Positions 1 to 7,377 of a DNA stretch of 64,000 nucleotides are shown one piece after another. Position 1 is the stretch's first letter, and each line of letters starts with the position of its first letter. The position numbers were made by a program, and so were the translations under genes. The DNA is from Synergistales bacterium. GTDB lineage: Bacteria > Synergistota > Synergistia > Synergistales > Aminithiophilaceae. The notes under the pieces were generated by a model. That model was given only the letters and a program-made list of their open reading frames with translations, was not told the origin of the DNA and did not search any database. The stretch covers positions 62,001 through 126,000 of the forward strand of contig JAHDQY010000003.1 in the NCBI GenBank assembly GCA_018433595.1, written 5' to 3'.

Positions 1-329
1 CCGCAGAGACGGTCGTCATCGCCGGTCTTGAACTTGACCCGGGCGGGACGGGAACCGTTGCCGTCGACATCCCCGAAGGTCTGTCCGTCACGTGGAGCGT
101 CACTCAGGGCAAAGCCGTCGTCGACCTGAGTGGTACGACAGGTGCCTCCGTCCAGGTCCGGGCCCTCCAAGCCGGAGAGGCGACGCTGAAAGCGGTTCTT
201 CCCGATCAGGCTTCGGTCGAGAGTGTCGTCACCGTCTCCGGCGGAGCCTCAGGCGGCGGTGGCTGTGAAATGGGGTTCCTTCCCGCCGTCGCACTGCTTT
301 TTGTCCCCCTTCTTTTCCTCCGGAAATAA
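1..329 (+). CDS. C-terminal part of a surface/secreted protein with Synergist-CTERM sorting signal (truncated by window start)
   Basis: The frame is open from position 3 and stops at TAA 327-329; the start lies outside the window. About 108 residues are visible. The first 75 or so are rich in Val, Thr and Gly and read like a bacterial Ig-like (Big_2) beta-sandwich repeat, for example SVTWSVTQGKAVVDLSG and EATLKAVL. The tail is a Gly-rich linker (GGASGGGGC), one Cys, a hydrophobic segment of about 18 residues and a final Arg-Lys. That tripartite end fits the Synergist-CTERM protein-sorting domain, so the protein is probably exported, processed and anchored at the cell surface. The passenger function is unknown because the N-terminus is missing. 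Confidence 0.8.
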   Translation, partial: AETVVIAGLELDPGGTGTVAVDIPEGLSVTWSVTQGKAVVDLSGTTGASVQVRALQAGEATLKAVLPDQASVESVVTVSGGASGGGGCEMGFLPAVALLFVPLLFLRK

Positions 330-414
330 TGAGAGAAGAAGTCCTTCCGCCTCAGACGGAAACCGGAAGGGTCTCTTGCCGACGGCTTGTCGAAAAAAAG
401 AGGAGGCTTCCTGT

Positions 415-492
415 ATGGCACGGTCTGTGCATCTGATGGGGCTGCCCGGCTTCCGTTGCCTTCGTGGGCTCGCCCCTTTCACCCGTCGATGA
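415..492 (+). CDS. possible small ORF, 25 codons, function unknown
   Basis: ATG at 415 is preceded by AGGAGG at 401-406 with 8 bases of spacing, a good ribosome-binding site. The peptide begins MARSVHLMGLPGFRCLRG and ends in two Arg at a TGA at 490-492. It has no recognised domain. The short palindrome CCCCTTAAGGGG (505-516) lies just downstream, between two direct repeats. It may be a second leader-type peptide, a remnant or chance. Confidence 0.25.
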   Translation: MARSVHLMGLPGFRCLRGLAPFTRR

Positions 493-533
493 CATTTTCC
501 CTGTCCCCTTAAGGGGCGACATTATCCCTGTCC
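491..533. repeat. pair of 16-bp direct repeats flanking a short palindrome
   Basis: GACATTTTCCCTGTCC (491-506) recurs as GACATTATCCCTGTCC (518-533), 15 of 16 bases identical. A 12-base palindrome, CCCCTTAAGGGG, lies at 505-516. Such motifs occur at ends of some insertion sequences, so this may be a remnant, but no transposase is present. Confidence 0.5.
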
Positions 534-556
534 GGCCACATGCGATGAGGTTTGAT

Positions 557-585
557 TTGACAAAAGGGGCAGGACTCCGTAGAAT
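557..585 (+). promoter_or_regulatory. sigma-70 type promoter of the metQNI leader
   Basis: A perfect -35 TTGACA (557-562) and a -10 TAGAAT (580-585) are separated by 17 bases. Transcription would start near 592, giving a leader of about 57 bases before the Met-rich peptide ATG at 649. Confidence 0.8.
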
Positions 586-648
586 GCCCATCAGCAAGGG
601 AACGGGAAATTGATAGCATCGCCCGATGAAAGGAAAGGAGGAGTCGCC

Positions 649-735
649 ATGACGCGTCGTATCGACATGATGATGTGCAGCATGATGATGTGCGGCGTCA
701 GCGGATCTCCTCCAGGAAGGATCGGCGATTGTTGA
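649..735 (+). CDS. methionine-rich leader peptide of the metQNI operon (putative attenuator peptide)
   Basis: A 28-codon ORF starts at ATG 649 behind AAGGAGGAG (635-643) and ends at TGA 733-735. It begins MTRRIDMMMCSMMMCG: two runs of three Met codons (667-675 and 682-690), each followed by Cys. The tail is short and rich in Gly, Ser and Pro. It lies downstream of a near-consensus promoter and 20 bases upstream of an intrinsic terminator, and the next gene is the MetQ receptor of a methionine importer. This arrangement is what a ribosome-mediated attenuator looks like: scarce Met-tRNA would stall ribosomes on the Met runs and favour read-through. The function is inferred from architecture; the ORF, its ribosome-binding site and the Met runs are directly visible. 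Confidence 0.8.
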   Translation: MTRRIDMMMCSMMMCGVSGSPPGRIGDC

Positions 736-755
736 CCTGTCGCTGTCTGGAATGG

Positions 756-786
756 GCCGGGATCCGGAAGGGATCCCGGCTTTTTT
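756..786 (+). terminator. intrinsic terminator in the metQNI leader (attenuator)
   Basis: A perfect 10-bp stem GCCGGGATCC (756-765) with GGATCCCGGC (771-780), loop GGAAG, is followed by six T (781-786). It stands between the leader peptide and metQ. Its 5' arm can also pair with GGATCGGC at 719-726 (8 bp with a 2-base bulge), inside the end of the peptide gene. That pairing would be an antiterminator available when ribosomes have not reached the peptide stop. Confidence 0.9.
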
Positions 787-814
787 GTATCAATCCAATA
801 GGGAGGGTTCACTC

Positions 815-1612
815 ATGAAAAAGGTGTTCGGTTTGGCGGCGCTGCTCGTTGCTCTGGTTTTTTCGGTTACCGCTCCCGCCTCGGCGGAGCTGGAGAAGCT
901 GAAGGTGGGCGCCACGGCGGGTCCTCATGCGGAGATCCTGGAGTTCGTCAAGGAGGGGGCTCGGGAACTGGGGCTCGAGATCGAGATCGTCGAGTTCAGC
1001 GACTACATCACCCCCAACGCGGCTCTCGATGAGGGAGACCTTGATGCCAACTCCTATCAGCACAAGTTCTTCATGGATACGCAGAACAAGGACCGGGGCT
1101 ACAAGCTCGTCTCCATCGCCAAGACGGCCGTCTGTCCCATGGGCTTCTACTCGAAAAAGCTCAGGAGCATCGACGAGCTGGCTGACGGCGCCACCGTCGC
1201 CGTCCCCAATGACCCCGCCAACGTGGGCCGGGCCCTGGTTCTGCTGGAGCAGAAGGGCTTCATCAAGCTGGCCGACGGCGTCGGCTATGGAGCCTCCGTC
1301 CTCGATGTCGTCGAAAATCCCAAGAAGCTGAAAATCGTCGAGATTGAGGCGCCTCAGCTCCCCCGCTCCCTCGACGATGTCGATCTCGGCGCCTCCAACG
1401 TCAACTACGCCGTCGAAGCCGGTCTCTCCCCTCTTGAGGATGCCCTGCTGCTGGAGGACCCCGCCACGTCTCCTTTCGCCAACATCATCGTCGTGCGTGA
1501 GGCCGACAAGGATCTCCCCGTCTTCCGGAAGCTGATCGCCGCCTACCAGACCGATGCCGTGAAGGCCTTCATGCTGGAGCGCTTCAAGGGAGCCTTCGTC
1601 CCGGCCTGGTAG
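815..1612 (+). CDS. metQ: methionine ABC transporter substrate-binding protein MetQ (NlpA family)
   Basis: A 265-residue NlpA/MetQ-family receptor for D/L-methionine import. ATG 815 is chosen because GGGAGGG (801-807) precedes it and a signal peptide follows directly: Met-Lys-Lys, a hydrophobic core, then PASA before Glu-25. There is no lipobox Cys, so it looks like a soluble periplasmic receptor rather than a lipoprotein. Family features include VGATAGPHAEIL near the mature N-terminus, DANSYQH in the ligand lobe and a conserved SNVNYAVEAG segment. It is the first gene of metQ-metN-metI. Expression is probably controlled by the upstream Met-rich leader and terminator. Confidence 0.93.
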   Translation: MKKVFGLAALLVALVFSVTAPASAELEKLKVGATAGPHAEILEFVKEGARELGLEIEIVEFSDYITPNAALDEGDLDANSYQHKFFMDTQNKDRGYKLVSIAKTAVCPMGFYSKKLRSIDELADGATVAVPNDPANVGRALVLLEQKGFIKLADGVGYGASVLDVVENPKKLKIVEIEAPQLPRSLDDVDLGASNVNYAVEAGLSPLEDALLLEDPATSPFANIIVVREADKDLPVFRKLIAAYQTDAVKAFMLERFKGAFVPAW

Positions 1613-1666
1613 GGCAGGGCTCCGGCAGTTTTTTCGAGAACGGCATCAGGAAAGGAGTTCATCGTC

Positions 1667-2728
1667 ATGGCCATTTCCCTTCAGGGGATCACGAAGATCT
1701 TCGGTCAGGGGCCCACGGCCCTGAAGGCTCTCGACGGCATCGACCTCGAGGTCCCCGAGGGGACGATCTTCGGCATCATCGGCTCCAGCGGCGCCGGCAA
1801 GAGCACCCTTGTGCGCTGCGTCAACCTGCTGGAGCGTCCCACGTCTGGAAAGGTCCTCGTCGGCGGCGTCGACTTCACGGCCCTCTCCGAGGCGGAGCTG
1901 CGCATTGCCCGCAAGAAGGTGGGCATGATCTTTCAGTCCTTCAACCTCCTCTCGCGGCGGACCGTCTTCGGCAACGTCGCCCTCCCTCTCGAGCTTGCCC
2001 GGTGGCCCAGGGAGAGGATCGCCCCCCGTGTCGAAGAGCTTCTCGACCTGGTGGGGCTGGCGGAGCGCAGAGACGCCTATCCCTCACAGCTTTCGGGAGG
2101 GCAGAAGCAGCGGGTGGGCATCGCCCGGGCGCTGGCCAACGATCCCGAGGTGCTGCTCTCCGACGAGGCCACCTCGGCCCTCGACCCGGGAACGACGCAG
2201 TCGATCCTGGAGCTGCTTCGGGACATCAACGAACGGCTGGGGCTGACGATCCTCCTCATCACCCACGAAATGAACGTCATCAAGGAGATCTGCCACAACG
2301 TGGCCGTTATCGACAAGGGGCGCATCGTCGAAGAGGGGGCCGTTCTCGACATTTTCACCGATCCTCGGGAGGAGGCGACGAAGAGCCTCCTCAGCGAGAT
2401 TGTCGGCGTCAATCTTCCCGAGCGTTTCGGCGGCCTCGATTTTTCGCGCGAGCCCATCGAGGAAGGCGATCTCGTCGTCCAGCTCCGTTTCTTCGGCGAT
2501 GTCGCCGCCGAGCCCGTCATGTCCGACCTGATCCGTCGCTTCGACGTCGACGTCAATATCCTGACGGCCCGCATCGATCACATCCGCAACGTCCCCTACG
2601 GAACCCTCGTCGTCGGTCTTTCCGGCGAGGAATGGCAGCGCCGCGACGCCCTCGAGCATCTGCGGTCGCTTGATCTTACGGTGGAGGTGGTCGGCCGTGT
2701 CGGCAAAGCTCTTCGCACTGCTGTGTAG
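1667..2728 (+). CDS. metN: methionine ABC transporter ATP-binding protein MetN
   Basis: A 353-residue ATPase that powers methionine uptake with MetI and MetQ at the inner membrane. ATG 1667 follows AGGAAAGGAG. Walker A GSSGAGKST is at about 39-47, the ABC signature LSGGQ at about 142-146 and Walker B with catalytic Glu (VLLSDE) at about 162-167. The last 80 or so residues form the NIL/ACT-like domain typical of MetN, which binds methionine and transinhibits transport. The 3' end overlaps metI, so the two are probably translationally coupled. Confidence 0.95.
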   Translation: MAISLQGITKIFGQGPTALKALDGIDLEVPEGTIFGIIGSSGAGKSTLVRCVNLLERPTSGKVLVGGVDFTALSEAELRIARKKVGMIFQSFNLLSRRTVFGNVALPLELARWPRERIAPRVEELLDLVGLAERRDAYPSQLSGGQKQRVGIARALANDPEVLLSDEATSALDPGTTQSILELLRDINERLGLTILLITHEMNVIKEICHNVAVIDKGRIVEEGAVLDIFTDPREEATKSLLSEIVGVNLPERFGGLDFSREPIEEGDLVVQLRFFGDVAAEPVMSDLIRRFDVDVNILTARIDHIRNVPYGTLVVGLSGEEWQRRDALEHLRSLDLTVEVVGRVGKALRTAV

Positions 2729-3359
2729 CTCCCTGGTCGACACCCTCTACATGGTGGGGGTTTCCAGCGCGATCGCCTTTATCTTCGGTCTCCCCCTGGG
2801 CGTCGTCCTCCTCGTGACGGAGAGAGGGCAGATCATGGAGAGGCCGGCTCTGAATCGGTTTCTCGGCTCGATCGTCAACGCCGCCCGATCGACGCCCTTC
2901 ATCATCCTCATGGTCCTTCTCATCCCGGTGACGCGGATGATCGTGGGGACCTCCATCGGCACCAACGCGGCCATCGTTCCCCTGGCCCTGGCGGCGACGC
3001 CTTTCGTCGGCCGCGTCGTCGAGGGAGCGCTGAGGGAGGTCGACGGCGGCGTTGTCGAGGCGGCTCTTGCCATGGGGGCCTCGCCCTGGCAGGTCATCGC
3101 CAAGGTTCTCCTTCCCGAGGCCCTGCCGGCCATCGTCGTCGGCCTCACTCTCTCGGTGATCAACCTCATCGGCTATTCGGCCATGGCCGGGGCCATCGGC
3201 GGCGGCGGTCTGGGCGACCTGGCCATCCGCTACGGCTACCAGCGCTTCCGCCTCGACGTCATGTTCATGACCGTCGCCGTCCTCATCGCCCTGGTGAACC
3301 TCTGTCAGGGGGTGGGCGACTTCCTGGCCAAAAGCCTCCGCCGCGACGGAAGGAACTGA
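2697..3359 (+). CDS. metI: methionine ABC transporter permease MetI
   Basis: A 220-residue BPD-type permease with about five membrane segments and the EAA-loop region around MGASPWQVIAKVLLPEALPA. I choose GTG 2697 because GGAGGTGG (2683-2690) lies 6 bases upstream and family members start close to the LVDTLYMVG motif; an in-frame TTG at 2670 is less likely. The start lies 32 bases inside the metN 3' end. It forms the channel of the MetNIQ importer. Confidence 0.92.
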   Translation: MSAKLFALLCSSLVDTLYMVGVSSAIAFIFGLPLGVVLLVTERGQIMERPALNRFLGSIVNAARSTPFIILMVLLIPVTRMIVGTSIGTNAAIVPLALAATPFVGRVVEGALREVDGGVVEAALAMGASPWQVIAKVLLPEALPAIVVGLTLSVINLIGYSAMAGAIGGGGLGDLAIRYGYQRFRLDVMFMTVAVLIALVNLCQGVGDFLAKSLRRDGRN

Positions 3360-3368
3360 TCCTTTTCC

Positions 3369-3395
3369 GGGCGCGAGAGGAGGGCCGCGCTCTTT
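3369..3395 (+). terminator. weak candidate terminator after metI
   Basis: GGGCGCG (3369-3375) can pair with CGCGCTC (3386-3392), 7 bp with one G-U, followed by a short T stretch. It sits just after the metI stop at 3359. Confidence 0.4.
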
Positions 3396-3399
3396 CCCC

Positions 3400-3428
3400 T
3401 TGGATCGGAAGCCCCTTTGCCCTATTCT
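3400..3428 (+). promoter_or_regulatory. candidate promoter of the GNAT gene
   Basis: TTGGAT (3400-3405) and TATTCT (3423-3428) are 17 bases apart, upstream of the acetyltransferase at 3570. The boxes are only partly consensus. Confidence 0.35.
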
Positions 3429-3569
3429 CTTCATCAGAAGACCGGAGCCGGTGGCTGTGAAAGCGACGAGGCGGGCCCGTTCCGTCGGGAGGGAAGAGGG
3501 CTCCCGGGGCCGCAGAAAGGCGGGGAGAAAAACTCCCGTTATGACGATCGCTGAAAGGGGGGCGACAGG

Positions 3570-4376
3570 ATGGATATTCGATCGCTGGGTTACCGCACCG
3601 ACCTCATCTTCCCCCGGTTCGACGGAGAGGTCCTGGACCGCGGCGACTATCTGGTGATCCTGACACCTCGAAATCCCTCTTTCTTCTGGGGAAATTTCGT
3701 TCTTTTCCCCGACCCTCCTGGCGAGAGCGATCTGAGAAGGTGGAAGGACGTCTTCGATGAAGAGATCCGCTCGCGGCTGAAGGTGGGTCATTACGCCTTC
3801 GGATGGGATGGAGTCGAGGGGGTGATGGGCGAGATCGGGCCCTTCGAGAAGGAGGGGTTCAGCCTCAACCGCTTCGCCGTCCTCGTCGCCGACCGTGTCG
3901 AGGCCCCCCGGAAGTACGATCGCTCCGTCGTCGTGAGGCCCCTTCAGGGCGATGACGAATGGGAAGAGGCGACGTGGAATCAGATCGCCTGCTGCGATCC
4001 CTGTTTCAATCTCGAAAACTACAAGGTTTTTAAATTCGAGCAAATGTCTCGGTACAGGAAGATGGTGGTTTCGGGGTTGGGCTCCTGGTTCGGTGCTTTC
4101 CTGGAAGGTAAACTGGTGGCGGATTTAGGCATTTTCTCGACAGAGAGATTAGGGCGTTTCCAGAACGTGGAGACTCATCCGGCCTATCGCCGCAGGGGCA
4201 TATGCGGTGCTCTCGTCCATCAGGCCGGCCTTTTTGCCTTTGAAAGAATGGAAATCGAGACTTTGGTTATGGTTGCAGATAAAGACTATCATGCCGTGGA
4301 TATTTATCAATCAGTCGGTTTCCTTCCAAAAGAAAGTCAGGTTGGAGCCTTCTGGTGGGAAAAAGAGACGAAGTGA
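3570..4376 (+). CDS. GNAT family N-acetyltransferase
   Basis: A 268-residue protein whose C-terminal half is a GNAT fold. The acetyl-CoA pyrophosphate-binding motif is visible as HPAYRRRGICGALV, and the end VDIYQSVGFL is a typical GNAT strand. The N-terminal 130 residues resemble a second, degenerate GNAT half, as in tandem-GNAT proteins. ATG 3570 follows a GA-rich ribosome-binding site (AAAGGGGGG). The acceptor substrate cannot be read from the sequence. Base composition falls in the last third, which is richer in A+T than its neighbours. Confidence 0.8.
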   Translation: MDIRSLGYRTDLIFPRFDGEVLDRGDYLVILTPRNPSFFWGNFVLFPDPPGESDLRRWKDVFDEEIRSRLKVGHYAFGWDGVEGVMGEIGPFEKEGFSLNRFAVLVADRVEAPRKYDRSVVVRPLQGDDEWEEATWNQIACCDPCFNLENYKVFKFEQMSRYRKMVVSGLGSWFGAFLEGKLVADLGIFSTERLGRFQNVETHPAYRRRGICGALVHQAGLFAFERMEIETLVMVADKDYHAVDIYQSVGFLPKESQVGAFWWEKETK

Positions 4377-4461
4377 AGCATTTTGACCCGCTAGAAGCGG
4401 TGATTCTTTCCAAGGACCCGGTCGGACGGAAGAGATCTCCCCGAGTTTTAATGAGAGAATC

Positions 4462-4503
4462 GCGGAAGGGCGCAGGCCGTCAAAACGGTCCGCGCCCTTC
4501 CGC
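4462..4503 (-). terminator. hairpin terminator between convergent genes
   Basis: A 12-bp perfect stem GCGGAAGGGCGC (4462-4473) pairs with GCGCCCTTCCGC (4492-4503), with an additional inner pairing CCG/CGG. It lies between the convergent GNAT and MFS genes and probably acts in both directions. The T tracts are weak. Confidence 0.6.
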
Positions 4504-4511
4504 TTGAGCCT

Positions 4512-5798
4512 TCAGGCCTTTTCCGCGGCGGTGAAGATGTTGCGGCAGCCCGTCTCGGGCATGAGGAAGGCGCAGGCCGTCCCGAAGAGGGCGCAGGCGA
4601 AGGCGAAGGCGAAGACGGCCCGATACTGGACGAGCGGGGCGGCCTGGGGCATCCGGTCGAGGATCATGCCCATGGCCGTCGTGATGAGGGCCACGCCCAG
4701 AAAACCGACGGTGTTGACGAGGGCTACGGCCATTCCCGTATAGCGGGGGTTGTTGATCTCCTTGACGATGGCCCAGGTGAGGACGAAGGCCATGGAGGCG
4801 AAGCCGAGAACGAAAAAGAGAGGTTTCAGGATGATCTGAGGCGGCATCCCTCCCTTCCAGAAGACCATGGGCGTCAGGCAGAGGCAGAAAAGGACCGTCA
4901 TGGCCATCAGAATCGGCTTGCGCTCTCCCATGCGGTCCGAGGCGCCTCCGATCACGATGCCTCCGGCCATGGCGCCGAAGATGGAGTAGGAGACGACGCC
5001 CGCCGCCGCCGCTCGCGGGAGCTCGTAGACGGCCTGGAGGTAGGAGATCCCCCAGGCGCCGGAAAAGGCCAGGTAGACGCCGGCGACGGCGGCGTAGAAG
5101 AGCGACGAAGGCCAGATCCGCCAGTCGGCGAGGACGGCGCGGAAGCCTTCAGAGAAGGAGGGCCTGTTCCGGGTGGGAGGCGCCGGGTTGACGGGAGGCA
5201 GGCCCAGGTCGGCGGGGGTATTGCGGATGAGAAGCCAGCAGAGGGCGGCCAGCAGGAGAGAGAAGAGGCCGATTCCGGCGAAGGTCATCCGCCAGGTGAA
5301 GGCGGCCACGGCCCAGGCGAGGGGAGCCTGGGCGAGGACGCCGCCGAGGTTGCCGATCAGGTTGGTGACGCCCGAGAGAGTGGCGAACTCGCGCTCATGA
5401 AACCAGGTCGAAAGAACCTTGAGGATGGCGATGAAGACCGTCGAGACGCCGATGCCGACGAGGAAACGGCCGGCGAAAAGCAACGTCGGACCGGAGGCCG
5501 CGCCGAAAAGGAGCGACCCCGCGCCGGCCAGGGCCATGCCGAAGGTGACGGTGGCCCGGGCTCCGAGGGAGTCGGCCAGGTAGCCCACGGGAATCTGCAT
5601 GACCATGTAGGCGTAGAAATACATCGATGCCAGGGAGCCGAAGGCCGAGCCGCTGAGACCGAAGTCATCGACGAGGTTCTGGCGGACGACGCCGGCGGCG
5701 AGGCGATGAAAGAAGACGATCATGTAGGACAGAAGCATGATGGACCAGACGACCCAGCGGTAACGATAACCGCGGGGCAGGGCGCGTTCTTCAGCCAT
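4512..5798 (-). CDS. MFS transporter
   Basis: A 428-residue major facilitator with about 12 membrane helices. The helix 2-3 loop motif region reads GYLADSLGARATVTFG, close to the MFS signature, and the second-half equivalent reads GGASDRMGERKPIL. ATG 5798 follows AAGGAGAG. It lies 76 bases downstream of the arylacetate-CoA ligase in the same direction with no clear terminator between, so it is probably co-transcribed from the Trp-leader promoter. That context suggests an aromatic acid or aromatic amino acid as substrate; the sequence alone does not show it. Confidence 0.85.
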   Translation of the reverse strand: MAEERALPRGYRYRWVVWSIMLLSYMIVFFHRLAAGVVRQNLVDDFGLSGSAFGSLASMYFYAYMVMQIPVGYLADSLGARATVTFGMALAGAGSLLFGAASGPTLLFAGRFLVGIGVSTVFIAILKVLSTWFHEREFATLSGVTNLIGNLGGVLAQAPLAWAVAAFTWRMTFAGIGLFSLLLAALCWLLIRNTPADLGLPPVNPAPPTRNRPSFSEGFRAVLADWRIWPSSLFYAAVAGVYLAFSGAWGISYLQAVYELPRAAAAGVVSYSIFGAMAGGIVIGGASDRMGERKPILMAMTVLFCLCLTPMVFWKGGMPPQIILKPLFFVLGFASMAFVLTWAIVKEINNPRYTGMAVALVNTVGFLGVALITTAMGMILDRMPQAAPLVQYRAVFAFAFACALFGTACAFLMPETGCRNIFTAAEKA

Positions 5799-5874
5799 GG
5801 GGGCACTCTCCTTGGATTCGGCAGGTTCGTCGGAGACGATGATCCCGCCTGAGTTGGGCCGGGCGGTCCCGGCT

Positions 5875-7131
5875 TTATTTGGTCCGGTTGTCGAAGACGC
5901 GGCGGGTCTTTTTCGTCTCCCGGCCCAGTCCTCCCGGGGGGAGAAGCTTGACGCGGGGCAGGGCCGAGAGGGTCATCTTCATCTTCCGGGCCAGCTCCCG
6001 GGCGGGCTCGTCTCCACCGTCGCCGGAGCGTTCGACGTCGATGTCGAGGCAGTCCTTGCCCCCCTCGGTGGTCAGGACGATGCGGAACTCGCTTCCCAGC
6101 CCGGGAATTTCGGCGATGAGCTTCTCCACGGCCGAGGGGAAGAGATTGACGCCCCGGTAGGTGATCATGTCGTCGGAGCGTCCCAGGACCCGGGAGATCC
6201 TCGGATAGGGAGAGCCGCAGCGGCATCTTCCGGGGAGGATCGAGGCGAGGTCGCGGGTTCGGTAGCGGATGAGGGGCAGCCCCTCCTTCACGAGAGTGGT
6301 GATGACCAGCTCCCCCGTCTCGCCTTCGGGGAGGACCTCTCCCGTCGCCGGATCGATGACCTCGAAATAGAAGAGATCATCCCAGTAGTGGAGCCCCTCC
6401 TGGCAGGCGCACTCGATGGCGATCCCCGGACCGTAGGTCTCGGTCATGCCGTAGATGTCGAAGGTCTTGACGCCGAGCAGCTCTTCAATGACGGCGCGGC
6501 GTCGCTCGCCCCACTGCTCCGCACCGAGAATAGCTCCTTTGAGTCGAGGCGTCAGCCCCTCGCGACGAAGGGTCTCACCCAAAAGAAGCGCCATGGAGGC
6601 CGTCCCGATCAGGTAAGAGGGGCTCATCTTCCTGAGAAAGGTCATCTGCATCTCCATGGCGACGGGCCCCGTGGGAATGGCGCAGGCACCGATGCGCTCC
6701 ACGCCGGCCTGGAAACCGATGCCGGCCGTCCAGAGACCGTAGCCGGGGGTGACCATGGCCCGGTCGCCGTCGGTCATGCCCGCCATCGAGAGGGCACGGG
6801 CCATCAATGTCGTGAAGGTCTCCACGTCTCGAGCCGTGTAGGGGATGACGACGGGTTCTCCCGTCGTTCCCGACGTGCTGTGGATGCGAACGATCTCCTG
6901 TTCGTCGGCGCAGCAGAGGCCGAAGGGATTATGGCGCCGCAGGTCGTCCTTGGTCAGAAAGGGAAGGTGCCTGAAGTCGTCGAGATCCGAAATCTCGACG
7001 GACCTCTCCAATCCCAATTTGTCCCGGTAGGCGCCGCTTTTCAGTGCCCGGTCGAGGCTTTTCCGCAAGGCCTCCAGGGTAGAGGCGCTCTGTTTCATTG
7101 CAGGACGTTCCAGCAGGTGGGTCCGTGTCAT
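5875..7131 (-). CDS. paaK: phenylacetate/arylacetate-CoA ligase (PaaK family, AMP-forming)
   Basis: A 418-residue adenylate-forming ligase of the PaaK family, which links arylacetates to CoA at the cost of ATP. The phosphate-binding loop STSGTTGEP is at about 85-93 and the adenylation motif YGMTE at about 227-231; a C-terminal ACT-like lobe follows. ATG 7131 follows GAGGAGGAAA. Transcription would come from a promoter at 7378-7406 and pass a tryptophan-rich leader peptide and two intrinsic terminators, which suggests indoleacetate or another aromatic-amino-acid product as the substrate. A role in arylacetate metabolism during aromatic amino acid fermentation is inferred. Confidence 0.88.
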   Translation of the reverse strand: MTRTHLLERPAMKQSASTLEALRKSLDRALKSGAYRDKLGLERSVEISDLDDFRHLPFLTKDDLRRHNPFGLCCADEQEIVRIHSTSGTTGEPVVIPYTARDVETFTTLMARALSMAGMTDGDRAMVTPGYGLWTAGIGFQAGVERIGACAIPTGPVAMEMQMTFLRKMSPSYLIGTASMALLLGETLRREGLTPRLKGAILGAEQWGERRRAVIEELLGVKTFDIYGMTETYGPGIAIECACQEGLHYWDDLFYFEVIDPATGEVLPEGETGELVITTLVKEGLPLIRYRTRDLASILPGRCRCGSPYPRISRVLGRSDDMITYRGVNLFPSAVEKLIAEIPGLGSEFRIVLTTEGGKDCLDIDVERSGDGGDEPARELARKMKMTLSALPRVKLLPPGGLGRETKKTRRVFDNRTK

Positions 7132-7165
7132 CGTCGTTTCCTCCTCGGCTCATCTCGGCTCAGTC

Positions 7166-7200
7166 AAAAAATAGGGGGAAAGGCTCGAGGCCTTTCCCCC
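7166..7200 (-). terminator. second intrinsic terminator in the paaK leader
   Basis: On the minus strand GGGGGAAAGG (7200-7191) pairs with CCTTTCCCCC (7183-7174), loop of 7, followed by TATTTTTT (7173-7166). It lies 35 bases upstream of the paaK start. Its 5' arm AAAGGCC (7195-7189) can instead pair with GGCCTTT (7218-7212), the end of the first hairpin plus its T tract, so the two structures exclude each other. Confidence 0.85.
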
Positions 7201-7210
7201 CTGGGAAATG

Positions 7211-7247
7211 AAAAGGCCCCGGCGTGGATGTCCCACCGCCGGGGCCC
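7211..7247 (-). terminator. first intrinsic terminator in the paaK leader (attenuator)
   Basis: On the minus strand a 13-bp GC-rich stem with one bulged base (arms within 7246-7233 and 7227-7215) is followed by TTTT (7214-7211). Its 5' arm contains CGGCGGT (7241-7235), complementary over 7 bases to ACCGCCG (7273-7267) in the last codons of the leader peptide. That alternative pairing could act as an antiterminator. Confidence 0.85.
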
Positions 7248-7262
7248 AAAAGCACAGAAGCC

Positions 7263-7340
7263 CTAGCGGCGGTTTCTATACCACCACCAGCGGCCCGTCA
7301 TATCGAAAGAATCGCATCGGTTGTACTCGGCTCGGCTCAT
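7263..7340 (-). CDS. tryptophan-rich leader peptide of the paaK operon (putative attenuator peptide)
   Basis: A 25-codon ORF starts at ATG 7340-7338 behind AGAGGAG with 8 bases of spacing and ends at TAG 7265-7263. The second half reads MTGRWWWYRNRR: three consecutive Trp codons (7289-7281) followed by Tyr, eight codons before the stop. It is too short for an enzyme, sits about 30 bases after a strong promoter and is followed by two intrinsic terminators and then paaK. The layout matches trp-type leader peptides, in which low charged tRNA-Trp stalls ribosomes on the Trp run and prevents termination. Regulation is inferred; ORF, ribosome-binding site and Trp run are directly visible. Confidence 0.82.
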   Translation of the reverse strand: MSRAEYNRCDSFDMTGRWWWYRNRR

Positions 7341-7377
7341 GTTCAGGCTCCTCTGATCACGATCGGAAACTGCCGCT

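Noticed and set aside
626-652. 8-codon ORF ending in an ATGA overlap with the Met-rich leader start
   Set aside because: No ribosome-binding site; the overlap is probably chance because the strong site at 635-643 lies within it.
586-814. SAM riboswitch or T-box in front of metQ
   Set aside because: The leader is filled by the peptide gene and one terminator; no conserved riboswitch core or T-box sequence was recognised.
5797-7266. 489-codon open frame on the + strand opposite paaK
   Set aside because: The minus-strand protein carries intact adenylate-forming motifs; the plus frame has none and lacks a proper start site.
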